Shown here in pieces: positions 10,986 through 21,699 of a DNA stretch of 64,000 nt. The stretch comes from Adiantum capillus-veneris. Its lineage: Eukaryota; Streptophyta; Polypodiopsida; Polypodiales; Pteridaceae. Both the position numbers and the translations under genes were made by a program. Below the pieces are notes generated by a model. It worked only from the letters and a program-made list of their open reading frames with translations, searched no databases and was not told where the DNA came from. The stretch is from NCBI GenBank assembly GCA_014529385.2, contig CM043968.1:128871018-128935017 (forward strand). Direction: 5' to 3'. Each line of letters begins with the position of its first letter. Position 1 is the stretch's first letter.

Positions 10986-12358
10986 TTCTCTGGCTTGCTC
11001 TTTTTCTTTCTACTTTCATTCCCAGAAGTCTGTTCGGCTCGTTGTGTCATGGCCTCATCTGTGGGGTAGGTCAGACTGCCAGAGTAAATGGCAAAGCCCC
11101 GCTTCGCATGACTCATCAACTCCTGAATAGAAGCCGACTTCTGTTCCAAGCAGTGATCTCGGATCTCTCTAGGTAGACCCAAGGTAAACCGCTCAATCTG
11201 TTCTTTGAACGAGATCTTCTTGAATGAAGAGGCGGGTAGAAAAGAGTTCCAGAATCTTTCACAGTAAGAATTCACTGTATCGTTCTTGGTCATCCGGAGA
11301 TGGTTCCAAGCAGCTCGTATATCTCGCTCAAACTCTTGAGTCAACCAAGAAGAAATAAAAAGCCTCTTGAATTTCAGCCATGTAACTGGCACAGTCTTGC
11401 TTAATAGAAGCGTGGACCACCAAGTACGAGCATTCCTCTTAAAGTAAGAGGCAGCTCTCTCAATCTTGGAGTGCTCTGAATAGCGTCCTCCCGCGAAAGC
11501 GATGTCAAACTGCTGAAAAAAAAGACAAAGCCTTCGAAGCATCTGAGTATCCTGAAAAGTATCAAACTTGATCGAGTGGCCACCCTCCTTAAACTCTCGG
11601 ACTTTCTTGCTTTTATCTTCGAGAAAGTCATATTGGTTGGCTTTGTAAAAATTCTTCTTGTTCGCATATAATTTTCCGTCATCGGAATCTGAGCTGTCTG
11701 TAGACGAGTCCTCGGTAGAACTGTCAGTCTCTGGGCGAGATGTAGCCTTCTTTGCCTTTTTCTTGCCCGTTCCGAAGCTTTGCTTCTTGCTTCGCTTTTT
11801 ACCTTTTTTGTCTTCTTCGCTCGAATCCGAGGAGCTAGAAGAACTGTCAGAAGAAGAAGAAGAAGAAGAACTGGGTAGGTCTTCAAACTTGACGCGCTTC
11901 TTCAATTTCTTTGCCTTGTCAAATGTCGACCGACGACCTAAATATCCCGGGAAGTCAGTGCCTTTCTTCTGCTTTTTGCCGTGCTTTTTGGCTTTCTTTT
12001 GCATGTCAAAAAGCTGAGCAATCCGTGCATCAACCACGTTCTCCAGTTCCTTCTCCGTATATTTCTTGGAGGCAGAAGGTTTCTAGAGAGCGGGTTTCGG
12101 GAGTGGTGTTGTGGTTCTCTGCCACTCTGTCTGTACCTCTTTCAAAGAGGTCTGGTTCATATATTTTGCCATCTTCGGGTCCTTGGCAAAATTGAGCATC
12201 ATCTTTGTTGCATCGCCAATCAATTGACGACGCTCCATCTCTCTTTGCTCCGCCTGAGTAGGCCGAGGCGGGCCATACTCTCTGTCTGAATCTTCGTTGT
12301 GATCCCAGCCCGCATCTCCAGGTGCAGAGGGAGTCGACTGATCATTGCCTGAAGCCAT
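10955..12358 (-). pseudogene. G1 gag
   Basis: ATG at 12356-12358 (MASGNDQST) opens a frame of about 467 codons down to 10955, with one TAG at about 12083. The order is an acidic N-terminus, a Lys-rich and poly-Ser region (about residues 130-190), then the Retrotrans_gag fold: FFQQFDIAFAGG, ASYFKRNARTWW, FISSWLTQEFERDI, FTLGLPREIRDHC. The zinc knuckle follows in another frame. It is the capsid-nucleocapsid precursor. The primer site lies 55 bases upstream, which supports this start. Confidence 0.85.
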
Positions 12359-12414
12359 AGGTGCCGCGGAAAAAAAAAATCGGGGATCAGATTTCCCGTA
12401 GAAGAGAAATCGGC

Positions 12415-12429
12415 TGTGCTTTGATACCA
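12415..12429 (-). other. G1 primer binding site
   Basis: In minus sense TGGTATCAAAGCACA directly follows the 5' LTR end (CTGTTACA). It is a variant of the tRNA-iMet complementary site (AAAGC for AGAGC). Confidence 0.8.
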
Positions 12430-12430
12430 C

Positions 12431-12983
12431 TGTAACAGACTTGGACACTCCAAGTCAAGAATCAACCGCGACAGCACCAATTAACCACTTCAAAACAATT
12501 CACAGATCACAATAGATTTGCACTGGCCCGACGGAGTTCCGTGCCTAGAGATATTGGCCCCAAAGACTGGCGCCCCTTTCGGTATTTCTTTTTATATTAA
12601 TCAATCATCAAAGTACAAGAGAGCGGTTAGGGTTTCACTCTCAGACTCTGCGTCCAGATGCTCTGAGAAGTGAGGCCCTCACCACTAATTTAAAGGTTAC
12701 AAGGGATGCCCAAAAGCAGAGCCCCAAAAGCTTTTAAAATCAAAAGCATCAGTTCTCTCTCTCTCTTAGAGAGTCTTTTCTCTTTTTTTTTTTTTTTTTT
12801 TTTAAAAGCAAAAGCAAAATTCGCGTCGCTCATCATTTTCCAAAAAAAAAAAAAATTTTAATAATCCGCCTCCGCGATTTCCGGAATTTAGGGTTTTTGG
12901 CAAAAATTAGGGTTTGCAGGAATTTTAGGGTTTCTGGCAAAAATTAGGGTTTGTGCTGTCCGCCACGTCATCACTTTGTGACA
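12431..12983 (-). repeat. G1 5' LTR
   Basis: It pairs with 6436-6998. The TATA-like ATTAATATAAAA (minus sense, near 12592-12604) is followed by the conserved GAAATACCGAAAGGGGCGCC. Four telo-boxes at 12888, 12907, 12925 and 12944 lie in the U3 start. Confidence 0.92.
12888..12952 (-). promoter_or_regulatory. Four telo-box motifs in the G1 5' LTR
   Basis: TTAGGGTTT occurs at 12888-12896, 12907-12915, 12925-12933 and 12944-12952, in register with the other LTR. In element sense they are upstream of the TATA box, where U3 enhancers sit. Confidence 0.7.
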
Positions 12984-12988
12984 GTCCC

Positions 12989-13070
12989 TTACAAGATTCC
13001 AGATGCTATTGGCGATCTCCCTCGACGCCATATAGTTCGGTACAAGTACCTCACTTTGAAAAGGAGGGGA
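12989..13070 (+). pseudogene. R1 coding 3' end and polypurine tract after G1
   Basis: This continues the R1 frame interrupted at 6435 (KIPDAIGDLPRRH, YLTLKRRG). The last bases, GAAAAGGAGGGGA at 13058-13070, form the polypurine tract and still code. The frame runs on into the 3' LTR. Confidence 0.75.
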
Positions 13071-14382
13071 TATCACGTGACACATCCAACCCTATGTGTC
13101 CATGGACAAGCTACAACATGATCAGGGTTCAGTCAATCCAATCAGTCTAGATTTAGAAGTGATCTGGCACTTTTGTGAGTCTATTCGTAGACCGTGCATG
13201 CCCAGTCACTTAGTGTAGATGCATATCCTTTGGTTGCACACAACATGATCATCAGTATTCCCATCAGAATCCATCAGATTCCATCAGGGGAATTTTCCAG
13301 TGATTTTAGCCTATTTTACCTTTTTTTGGTATTTTTCACTTATTAATTTAAGTGACTTTCCAACAAAAGTAGGTAGGGCAATTTTGCTAAGAAAAAATAT
13401 AAGCAAACCAAAGTTAACACTAAATGGCAGAAGAGGCAACAGGAGCCAAGCTCAGCAGACAACTTCTCAACGGGACCTTGGTGGTTTTCCCTCCAAACAA
13501 AGACCCCATTGCATAGCGGTTCCTCCAACAAGAGTCCATCGCCATCCACAAGCATTGCCTGGCGTTTTTGGCATCAACAGGTCCTCGCCGCAGTCAAACC
13601 ATCAGATAGCGTTTTTGCAAAGCATCCTCAGCCTGGCGTTTTTACATCAGATCTGCATCGCCGATAGAATCCAACACCTAGCGTTTTTGGAAAGACCAGC
13701 ATACCTAACGTTTTTGGAACACAACAACCTAGCGTTTTTAGTTTCATCTTCAGCCTTGCAAATCCAGCATATGCAGTGATTTGCAGCCCTAAAAGTCCAT
13801 CAAGATCAGCCCTAAAAGGAGTAGCAGATTCAGCCCGGATAGACCATTGATTTTCAGCCTAAAAGACACCTCAGTTTTCAGCCCTAAACCTGCAGATTTT
13901 CAGCGACAAAGACCCACAGAAAACAGCCCCAAAATCAGCGTTTTTGGCTCAATCGCAGATTTCAGCCCATAGCGTTTTTGGACAGCAGTAGGAAGATTGC
14001 AGATTTCAGCCATTAGGTCGACTTCATCATCCCCGTCGTCATCGTCGACATAGCCTAGACTTGCATCAGTCCCATGCATATAGTTTGTACCAGATTGTGC
14101 AATCATAAGTAAACCACTCTCGCCGACGAGAGTGGGGCCTTCGGAGGAGGGTTTTACAACGTCTCTGGTGTCGTATCTCTCTTCTCTCTCTATCTCTCAG
14201 TCTCATTAACTTGCACGCACAGTGTCCATTCACTTTGTTTGTGATCATAGCATTCTCTCATTAAGAACGGAAGGCTCTAGCTTCCATAATAGAGCCTTCC
14301 ATAAGAAAAAAAGGAACCTTGAGCACAGTTCGGAGCACTCATCTTGAGCAAAGCGCTAACGTTCATTCCGCTGCACCTAACA
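13071..14382 (+). repeat. R1 3' LTR (copy 2)
   Basis: It starts immediately after the polypurine tract (TATCACGTGACA, where the reversed copy has TGTCACGTGACA) and ends CACCTAACA. It contains the TATA box and the GCGTTTTT series, with a single copy of the 96-bp block duplicated in the 5' LTR. Confidence 0.85.
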
Positions 14383-14877
14383 GAGCATCAAGCATCGGCA
14401 TTTCCATTGTGATTTGCCACAGTTGATAGATTTAGATCAAAAAGACAAGTTTCGATTCCATTGTTTGCGTGTTTTTGGTGAATGGTTTGACACTCCGTCA
14501 CTTTGTTCATCTACATTGCATGCACAGTCCTTTAGGAAGACTAGAATTTTTCCAGTCATTGTACATGGAATGGATATGTTCTTGTTCTTGTGTTGGAAGT
14601 GGTTTCAAGAATTTTCATCCTTGGAGATTCTTGAAGAAGGTAGACGCATGACTATAGACGAAGTTGAAGCATTGAAGGAGCCACAGATGACTTTGTGTCG
14701 CTTTCAGCGCGGCCCAAAGAAGCAAGCGTTGCAGACCTTTATGAAGTTCAAGTATCGCATGACCCACGCATCAAAGTGGGCCGACGAAGAGTCCTTTCCA
14801 AGATTCCAGACGTTGTTGGCGATCTCCCTCAACGCCACACAGTTTGGTACCAGTACCTCACTTTGAAAAGGAGGGGA
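14383..14877 (+). pseudogene. R1 internal 3' fragment between two LTRs
   Basis: This equals the last part of the R1 coding region, from PQLIDLDQK to the polypurine tract (14865-14877). It is joined directly to an LTR end, so primer site and N-terminal half are lost. The chromodomain-like stretch GPKKQALQTFMKFKYR..KWADEES is intact here. A frameshift follows: the continuation KIPDVVGDLPQRH is in the next frame. Compared with the 6.3-kb copy there is a 2-bp indel near 14697. Confidence 0.7.
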
Positions 14878-16217
14878 TTTCACGTGCACATCTAACCCTA
14901 TGTGTACGTGGACAAGCCACTTCATGACATGTCAGTTAGCCTAGCTTAGGAAGTTTTCTGGCACTTTTGTGAGTCTGTTCGCAGACCGTGCATGTCCAGG
15001 CATTTAGAGTAGATGCGTATCCTCTGGTTGCACACAACATGATCATCAACATTACCATCAAATTCCATAAGGAGCATTTTTATAGTGCCTAGACCAAATT
15101 TCCCTATTTTAGACATTTTTCACTTATTATTAATAAGTGACTTTTGTTGGGAACTCGGTAGGGCAAATTGAGTAAGTCACTATATAAGCAAACTAGCGCT
15201 AGCACTTTCTGGCAGAAGAGGCAGCACGGACCAAGTGTCCAACACAGCACCTTCTCAGCAAGACGCCCCCCGCCCCCTCCCCCCTCCCGGCGGAACTCCT
15301 AGCGTTTTCAGCCAACAAAGAAGCCAACGTTTTCAGCTTTGCAGATCAGCCCAGCGTTTTGCATTCGCACATCCACTTGGCGACAGCAGGACCATAGCAT
15401 TTTTGCAGATTGACACCAAATCAGCCCTAGCGTTTTTGGATCAGCAGGACAACATAGCGTTTTGCACATTCTCCGCGACAGAACCAACGTAGGCATCAGC
15501 GTTTTCAGTTTTCAGCAGTCAGACTCCGCAGTAGAACCCCCAAACCTCGCAGATCTCACCTTCCCGCAGCAGATCCTCGCCGCACGGTCAGATCAGCCAG
15601 CGTTTGCAGATTCAGCCCAAAAAACGCAGATTTCAGCATCTGCGTTTTCAGCGCATTGTCATCGCATCATCGTCATCGCCGTCGACACCGACATAGAGTC
15701 AGAATTCAGCAGATAAAGATTTGCAGATTTCAACCATTAGCGTTTTCAGATTTCAGCCCGTCTCGTCATTGTCAACATCGTCGGTAAGTCCATTGCATTG
15801 TAGAGATTTGTGCAATCCATAGTCACAGGGGACGCCCTTTTTCGGGCTTCCCGTCCCCACTTGCTGTCCCGCCCTCTTTTTTACACTAAAAATCAATTTG
15901 AGCCCCGTCCCCTGTTCCCCGTCCCGGAATGCATCCCTTGCGACTATGGTGCAATCAATAGTAGACCGCTCTCGCCATAGAGAGTGGGGCCTTCGGAGGA
16001 GGGTTTGACAACATTCTGGTGTGGTATTCTCTTCTCTCTCTATCTCTCAGTCTCAGCACCTTCATTCACAGTGTTTATCCACTTTGTTTGTCTCCATTGC
16101 AATCTCTCACTAAAGGAACGGAAGGCTCTCCCTTCCGCAAGTAAAAGGAACCCTTGAGCACCATTCGGAGCACTCATCTTGAGCAAAGTTCAACATTCAC
16201 TTCCGCTGCACCTTACA
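14878..16217 (+). repeat. R1 LTR (copy 3) with a MITE insertion
   Basis: It begins after GAAAAGGAGGGGA and ends CACCTTACA. It is more diverged than copies 1 and 2, includes a C-rich patch at 15267-15292 and carries the insertion at 15818-15948. Confidence 0.8.
15810..15956. mobile_element. hAT-type MITE, 131 bp
   Basis: An insertion absent from the other R1 LTRs. Termini CATAGTCACAGGGGACG and GCATCCCTTGCGACTATG are imperfect inverted repeats of about 18 bp. The 8-bp sequence GTGCAATC is repeated exactly at 15810-15817 and 15949-15956, and occurs once in the other LTR copies. An 8-bp duplication is characteristic of hAT transposases. No coding capacity. Confidence 0.85.
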
Positions 16218-16293
16218 CTCGAGCTGCGGGATTTCTCAAAGATAATGCTATGCATTGGTAGAGTTCAATCAAGACCCAACCATATGCTCCAAG
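16218..16293 (+). pseudogene. Tiny retroelement gag remnant
   Basis: It reads RAAGFLKDNAMHW, then a TAG, then SSIKTQ. This resembles the conserved tryptophan block of Retrotrans_gag. It is too short to assign to a family. Confidence 0.4.
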
Positions 16294-16591
16294 TGTCGCG
16301 TGCGCACTGCACTTGCGCCACATGGACAAGCTTCTGCTACAGTCTAGCATTAGTCGTAGTTTAGGTTAGGACCTAGCCTAGCACTTTGTGAGCCTCTAGC
16401 AAGACGTGCATACCCTCTCTTGTGAGCGCCTCTAGCAGGTCATAGTTGCATACCCTCTTTTGCACAGTACAATCAGTCGGCATATAAGCATGTGAGCGTG
16501 TGAACCGCCTCTTAAGTAATAATAATAATAGCCATTATTTAGCATGGTTGTGGGGCTGAATTAAAGGTTGCTCGACCCAACATTCTGGTAG
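16294..16591 (+). repeat. LTR fragment of family D
   Basis: It starts TGTCGCGTGCGCAC and aligns with 20067-20280 (GACCTAGCCT, CACTTTGTGAGCCTC, GACGTGCAT). It is cut off at 16591 by a G1-like LTR. Its beginning also resembles the R1 LTR start, so D and R1 are probably distant relatives. Confidence 0.6.
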
Positions 16592-18395
16592 TGTAACAAA
16601 CTTGGGCACTCCAAGTCTAGATTCTGTCGGGACAAGAGAGCGAATCACTTAAAATACTTCACAACTTTAAAATCCCAATTCAATTTGGTCGACACGGCTC
16701 GGCGTAGTTCCGTGCCCAGAGAGATTGGCCCCAAAGACTGGCGCCCCTTTCGATATTTCTTTTATATTAATCTTTGAGCAAAGTACAACTTCTGAAGGGT
16801 CCTCCGCTCTCAGACTCTGTGTCTAGATGCTCTGAGAAGTGTGGCCCTTAGGGCTCTTTTATTCTTACAAGGGATGCAAAAAGCAAAGCCCCAAAAGCTA
16901 TTAAACTCAAAAGCAAATAGTCCCTAAAGCAACTAATCCCAAAAATCTGCCCAGAAAAAAAGCATCAGCGCAATTTGCAGAAATCCGTACAACAACCACG
17001 TCAACATGTCAGCGCGATATGCGGAGATCCGTACTGCTGTCCGTACAATTTCTGCCACGTCAACATCTATCGATAAGGTTTCTGCCACGTCAGCTATAAG
17101 GTGCAACAGAATGAATGTTTGAACTTTGCTCAAGATGAGTGCTCCGAATTGTGCTCAAGGTTCCTTTTACTTATGGAAGGGAGAGCCTTCCATTCTTAAT
17201 GAGAGAGTGCAATGGACACACAAAGTGAATGGACACAGAGCGAGAAAGTGTATGAGACTGAGAGATAGAGAGAGAAGGAAATACGACACCCGAGACGTTG
17301 TAAAACCCTCCTCCGAAGGCCCCACTCTCTATGGCCAGAGCGGTCTACTTATGATTGCACAAATCTCTACAATGCTTGGACTTGCCGACGATGTCGACGA
17401 CGATGAGGACGACGACGAGACGGGCTGAAAACTGAAATCGCTAAGGGCTGAAGTCTGCAAATCTTTATCTGCTGAATTATGACTCTATGTCGATGACGAC
17501 GATGCGACGACGACGCGCTGAAAACGCAGATGCTGAAATCTGCGTTTTCTGGGCTGGAGCTGTAAACCTTGCCGAATCTGACCGTGCGGCGAAGATCTAC
17601 TGCGGGAAGGTGAGATCTGCGAGATTCAGGACTTGATCTGCGAGTGCTAAAGGCTGAAAACTGAAAACGCTGGTGGTTCTTGATGTTCCGTCGCGGTGAG
17701 TCTACAAAACGCCGGGGCTGATCTGCAAACCAAAAACGCTAGGGCTGATTTGAAGTCTTCTTGCAAAAACGCTAGGGCTTTTGCTGGTTCTGCTGTTGCC
17801 TGATGTCTTGCAAATGCAAAACGCTAGGCTGATCTGTGGTTCTACTATCGCCGGGAATTTGCAAGTGCAAAAACGCTGGCTGATCTGGTGCAAAAACGCT
17901 AGGTCTTCTGTTGAGAGAAACGCTTGAGTTGTCGCGGGGGTTGGTCTTGCTAAGAAGTTGCCTGTTGAGCAAGGTGCTCCTGCTGCCTCTTCTGCCAAAA
18001 AGTGCTAACTCCGGTTTGCTTATATATTAACTTAGCAAAATTGCCCTACCTACTTTCCAACAAAAGTCACTTAAAAACAATAAGTGAAAAATGTCAAAAA
18101 TAGGGAAAATAGGTCTATGCACTGTAAAAATGCTACTGATGGGATCTGACTGGAATCTGATGGTCATGTTGTGTGCAACCAGAGGATATGCATCTAATCT
18201 AAGTGTCTGGACATGCACGGTCTGCGAACAGACTCACAAAAGTGCCAGATCACTTCCTATTCTAGACTGACTTGACTGACTAAACCCTAGTCTTGTCCAC
18301 GGACACATAGGGTTGGATGTGTCACGTGACATCAACACATTTGCTCGTACCGTTTATGCCCGCGGGTGATCATGCCATGTCACCATTTTGTGACA
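16592..18395 (-). repeat. Diverged G1-like LTR, interrupted
   Basis: 16592-17094 and 18332-18395 together correspond to a G1 LTR (TGTAACAAACTTGGGCACTCC.. to ..TTGTGACA). The GGCGCCCCTTTCG core is present at 16740. The telo-box array is not recognisable. A reversed R1 LTR occupies the gap. Confidence 0.75.
17095..18331 (-). repeat. Solo R1 LTR in reverse orientation
   Basis: This is the reverse complement of the R1 LTR. It shows the reversed TATA region near 18020 and at least six AAAACGCT motifs between 17660 and 17910. Flanks TCAGC (17090) and TCAAC (18332) are a likely 5-bp duplication with one change. No internal sequence is present, so it is a solo LTR. Confidence 0.78.
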
Positions 18396-19175
18396 TACCC
18401 TCCTCTTGAAAGAATTGTAATCGCCCTCGATTACGTATGCAAAACAGACAGAGGCCATAAAATGTCTTAGTAGACACTGACTGTTAGTACCGACGCACTA
18501 GACACGACACATCCAGCACATGTACAAGACGACAGTCACATCAGTGCACATGACATCACATGACAATCAATCACAGAAACATTCATTCCAAATCTCAGAC
18601 AATGACTGCCAGCAACGTATTTAGTAACCACATCTAGATCCATTTTGGACCTCATTGATGTCGGGTTAACTAATCCCATATTGCGATCATGTCTAACGAG
18701 ATTTTTCGACTCAAGCACTGTCGTGTGCAAGTAGTCATTCGCCTCCAGCAATGTCGTGTGCGAGAATTGTTCGCCTCAAGCACTATCGTGAGAATCTGTC
18801 GCCTCAAGCACTGTCGTGTGCGAGAATCGCCAATTTATCACTAAGTTCATACTGAACAGAGTGGTCCAGTCATTCATTCCATTGAATCAGTCGTGATTCA
18901 TGATTTGTTATGATTCATGATTTGTTATCAAGTTCATTCGAGAGCTGTCACTGCTCCATCTCATTCTCTTTTCCAGAATCAACAGATTCTTTCATAAAAC
19001 ATTAGTTTTATTCAAAAATTTGTTATGGGACTAGTATCGCCTCGTCTTGCTGTTCTTTCAATCTGCCAATCATCCTAATTCTTGTGCCCTTTTGGAGCAC
19101 CGTGTAGCGATATGTCCTTGTTCTCTGCACTAGCCTCAAAGTTCGTAGGAGAATCCTTGAAGTGTGTGGCACTAA
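18396..19175 (-). pseudogene. G1-like internal remnant
   Basis: 18396-18700 matches the G1 3' non-coding region. Near 19090-19170 the minus strand reads CREQGHIATRC, a partial zinc knuckle like that of G1 gag. Everything between 3' UTR and gag C-terminus (all of pol) is deleted. Confidence 0.55.
18706..18835. repeat. Short tandem repeats, about 30-37 bp
   Basis: The motif CGCCTCAAGCACTGTCGTG followed by TGCGAGAAT recurs about four times with small changes, starting near 18708, 18748, 18771 and 18799. Confidence 0.65.
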
Positions 19176-19790
19176 AACTCAAATTGCATGTCAATTGACT
19201 TTTCCTTCATGATTGCATGAATGTGCACATGTGTGCACATAGTTTCAGCATATTGTAAGGCCCATATATCCCAACCTACTAATGCATTTGACTTGGAAAA
19301 TTCTAGGCTACATGCTGGTGTTTCCTGATGCCCACCAAAGAGTAATAATGCCCATCAAATGTGTACGAATCAGTTATGCAAGAGAGTTCCAAAATGTACA
19401 AACCTATCTAATGGACTTGTCCATATATGCAAGTCTTGCAAATAGGTTCACAAAGTTGCTGATACAAAATCTCTTAGGCTCAAGAGACAAACTTTTGACA
19501 TACCAGTAGCATGCCACATGGCACATAAAGCTATGAGCATGTGGTACCAAGCCTCTACCTCGACCTAGAGTTGATTATTTTCTTCAACGATGTGGACTTG
19601 GACCACCCATCGTTGATTATCTTCTTCAACAATGTGGACTTGGCATTTTAAGTTGCATTTCATGATTGTAGGCCATCTTGGCCCTGCATACGCACTTTTA
19701 GCCTATTTTAGCCCATTATTCAGCCTTCATTACTTCGGGGAGGACCACTTATTGAATGAAAGGACCTTGTTCCCATGGTGTTTGATCAAG
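19176..19790. other. Unassigned, with a small direct repeat
   Basis: No gene is seen. GTTGATTAT..TTCTTCAAC followed by ATGTGGACTTGG occurs twice, near 19571 and 19611. Confidence 0.4.
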
Positions 19791-19794
19791 AGAA

Positions 19795-20040
19795 ATCAAT
19801 TATGACGCTCTACAAGGCTCTAACACCTTGACTGGATAGTCATCCACGACATCAAAGCAAAAGCACAAGCAAGGGGAGGGTAATACTTCTAGATCTAATG
19901 GAAAGTCCAAGAAGGAGGTGATTTGATACAAGTGTGCTGGTCCAATTTGAAGGAATCTCCCCAAAAAGTCTAAGTTGAACAGTGGTGTTGCATCGGAATC
20001 TGATTCCTAGAGGTAGGTAATGTTACCCCAATATACGAGT
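19795..20040 (+). pseudogene. Degenerate copia-type gag zinc-knuckle remnant
   Basis: The plus strand reads SKSTSKGRG, then GKSKKEVI, a broken Cys-rich block with stops, then PKKSKLNSGVASESDS. This is the arrangement around the CCHC knuckle of Ty1/copia gag. At least two in-frame stops replace the expected cysteines. Confidence 0.45.
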
Positions 20041-20066
20041 GGGCAGGGAGGGGGAGGGGAGGGGGA
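20041..20066 (+). other. Polypurine tract of element D
   Basis: A run of 26 bases is almost all G and A (GGGAGGGGGAGGGGAGGGGGA) directly before the D LTR. Confidence 0.6.
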
Positions 20067-20859
20067 TTAGGACCTAGCCTGACACTTTGTGAGCCTCTAG
20101 CAAGACGTGCATGCCCAAGCCGGTCATAGGTGCATACCCTCTCTTGCATAGTATAGTCATTTAAGAATTCCAACATGTGAACCACCTCTTAAGTCATTTT
20201 TGTAATAAGTGACATTTTTTTAGCATTATCTTCCCATAGTCGTGGAGCTGGATAAATGGTTCCTCGACCCAGTATGGAAGGCCTATATAAGTGATTTGGG
20301 AGGGTCATCTCTCCAGTAGTACCAGTACCGCAGCACAACCAAGCATCAGCCAACGTTTTTCAGCACCACTTCACCAGCATTTTCAGCCAATCATCCTCAG
20401 CGTTTTCAGCACCAAAACTCGGCATTTTTATCTCAATACTCCAGCGTTTTCAACATGCAGTTTTCAGCCCAGTCATCGCCAAGCAATGCAAATCCAAGCC
20501 AAGTTCACTAGTGTTTTTGGTTTTCAACCTTAGCCTCGCAGAACCAAGCATCTACCGTCAACACCCCTCGGCATCTTAGCAGTTCCAAGCATCTGCATCA
20601 AGTTCTCGTCAACATCTCAGCATTTAGTCATTGTATCAGCATTTGTGCAAGTAATAAAGAAAGTACTTGCTCTGGCAACAGGGCAAGGGGGCCCTTGAGG
20701 GTGGTTGGGAACCGACATGCCGTGTGGTTCTCTCTCTACCTCTCTCTCCTTCATTGTGTTCAGTTCAATTTCTCTTTTCAAATGAAGTTAAGTAACACTG
20801 TGTTTGTGCGGAGTACTAGATCCAAGCTAAATCCTTAAACAATTCCGCTACACCTAGCA
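20067..20859 (+). repeat. LTR of family D
   Basis: It follows the polypurine tract and ends CACCTAGCA, like R1 LTRs (CACCTAACA). A TATA box (CCTATATAAG) lies near 20281. Downstream are AGCGTTTTCAGC-type repeats like those of R1. The first bases differ from TG, so the start is uncertain. It is probably the 3' LTR of the remnant at 19.8 kb. Confidence 0.65.
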
Positions 20860-21581
<722 letters not shown>

Positions 21582-21699
21582 CATGGTATTAGATTCACTA
21601 TTTTGTAACACATTGGTCCCATGGGTCATTTTGGCCTTTTGAAGACATTAATATAACATTTCCTTTCATTTCTATGTGTGTGTGTGTGTGTGTGTGTAT

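Larger units (their letters stand above)
6431..12988 (-). mobile_element. G1: complete Ty3/gypsy chromovirus, 6.5 kb
   Basis: LTRs at 6436-6998 and 12431-12983 are bounded by the 5-bp duplication GTCCC (6431-6435 and 12984-12988). All coding is on the minus strand in the order gag, protease, RT, RNase H, integrase, chromodomain. The host sequence on either side rejoins into the R1 coding region, as the parallel copy at 14.78 kb shows. The two LTRs are almost identical apart from simple-repeat tracts, so the insertion is fairly young. The coding regions nevertheless carry stops, frameshifts and an integrase deletion. Confidence 0.92.
2912..14382 (+). mobile_element. R1: RT-less LTR retrotransposon, split by G1
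   Basis: Two direct 1.3-kb LTRs (2912-4223 and 13071-14382) bracket a tRNA-iMet type primer site, one long broken reading frame and a polypurine tract. The chromovirus G1 (6436-12983) is inserted 3' in the coding region; once it is set aside, the R1 internal part is only about 2.3 kb. No protease, RT, RNase H or integrase can be read in it. R1 therefore looks like a non-autonomous (LARD-like) element mobilised in trans. The 5' LTR lacks about the first 70 bp found in the other copies, so no outer target duplication can be tested. Confidence 0.75.
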
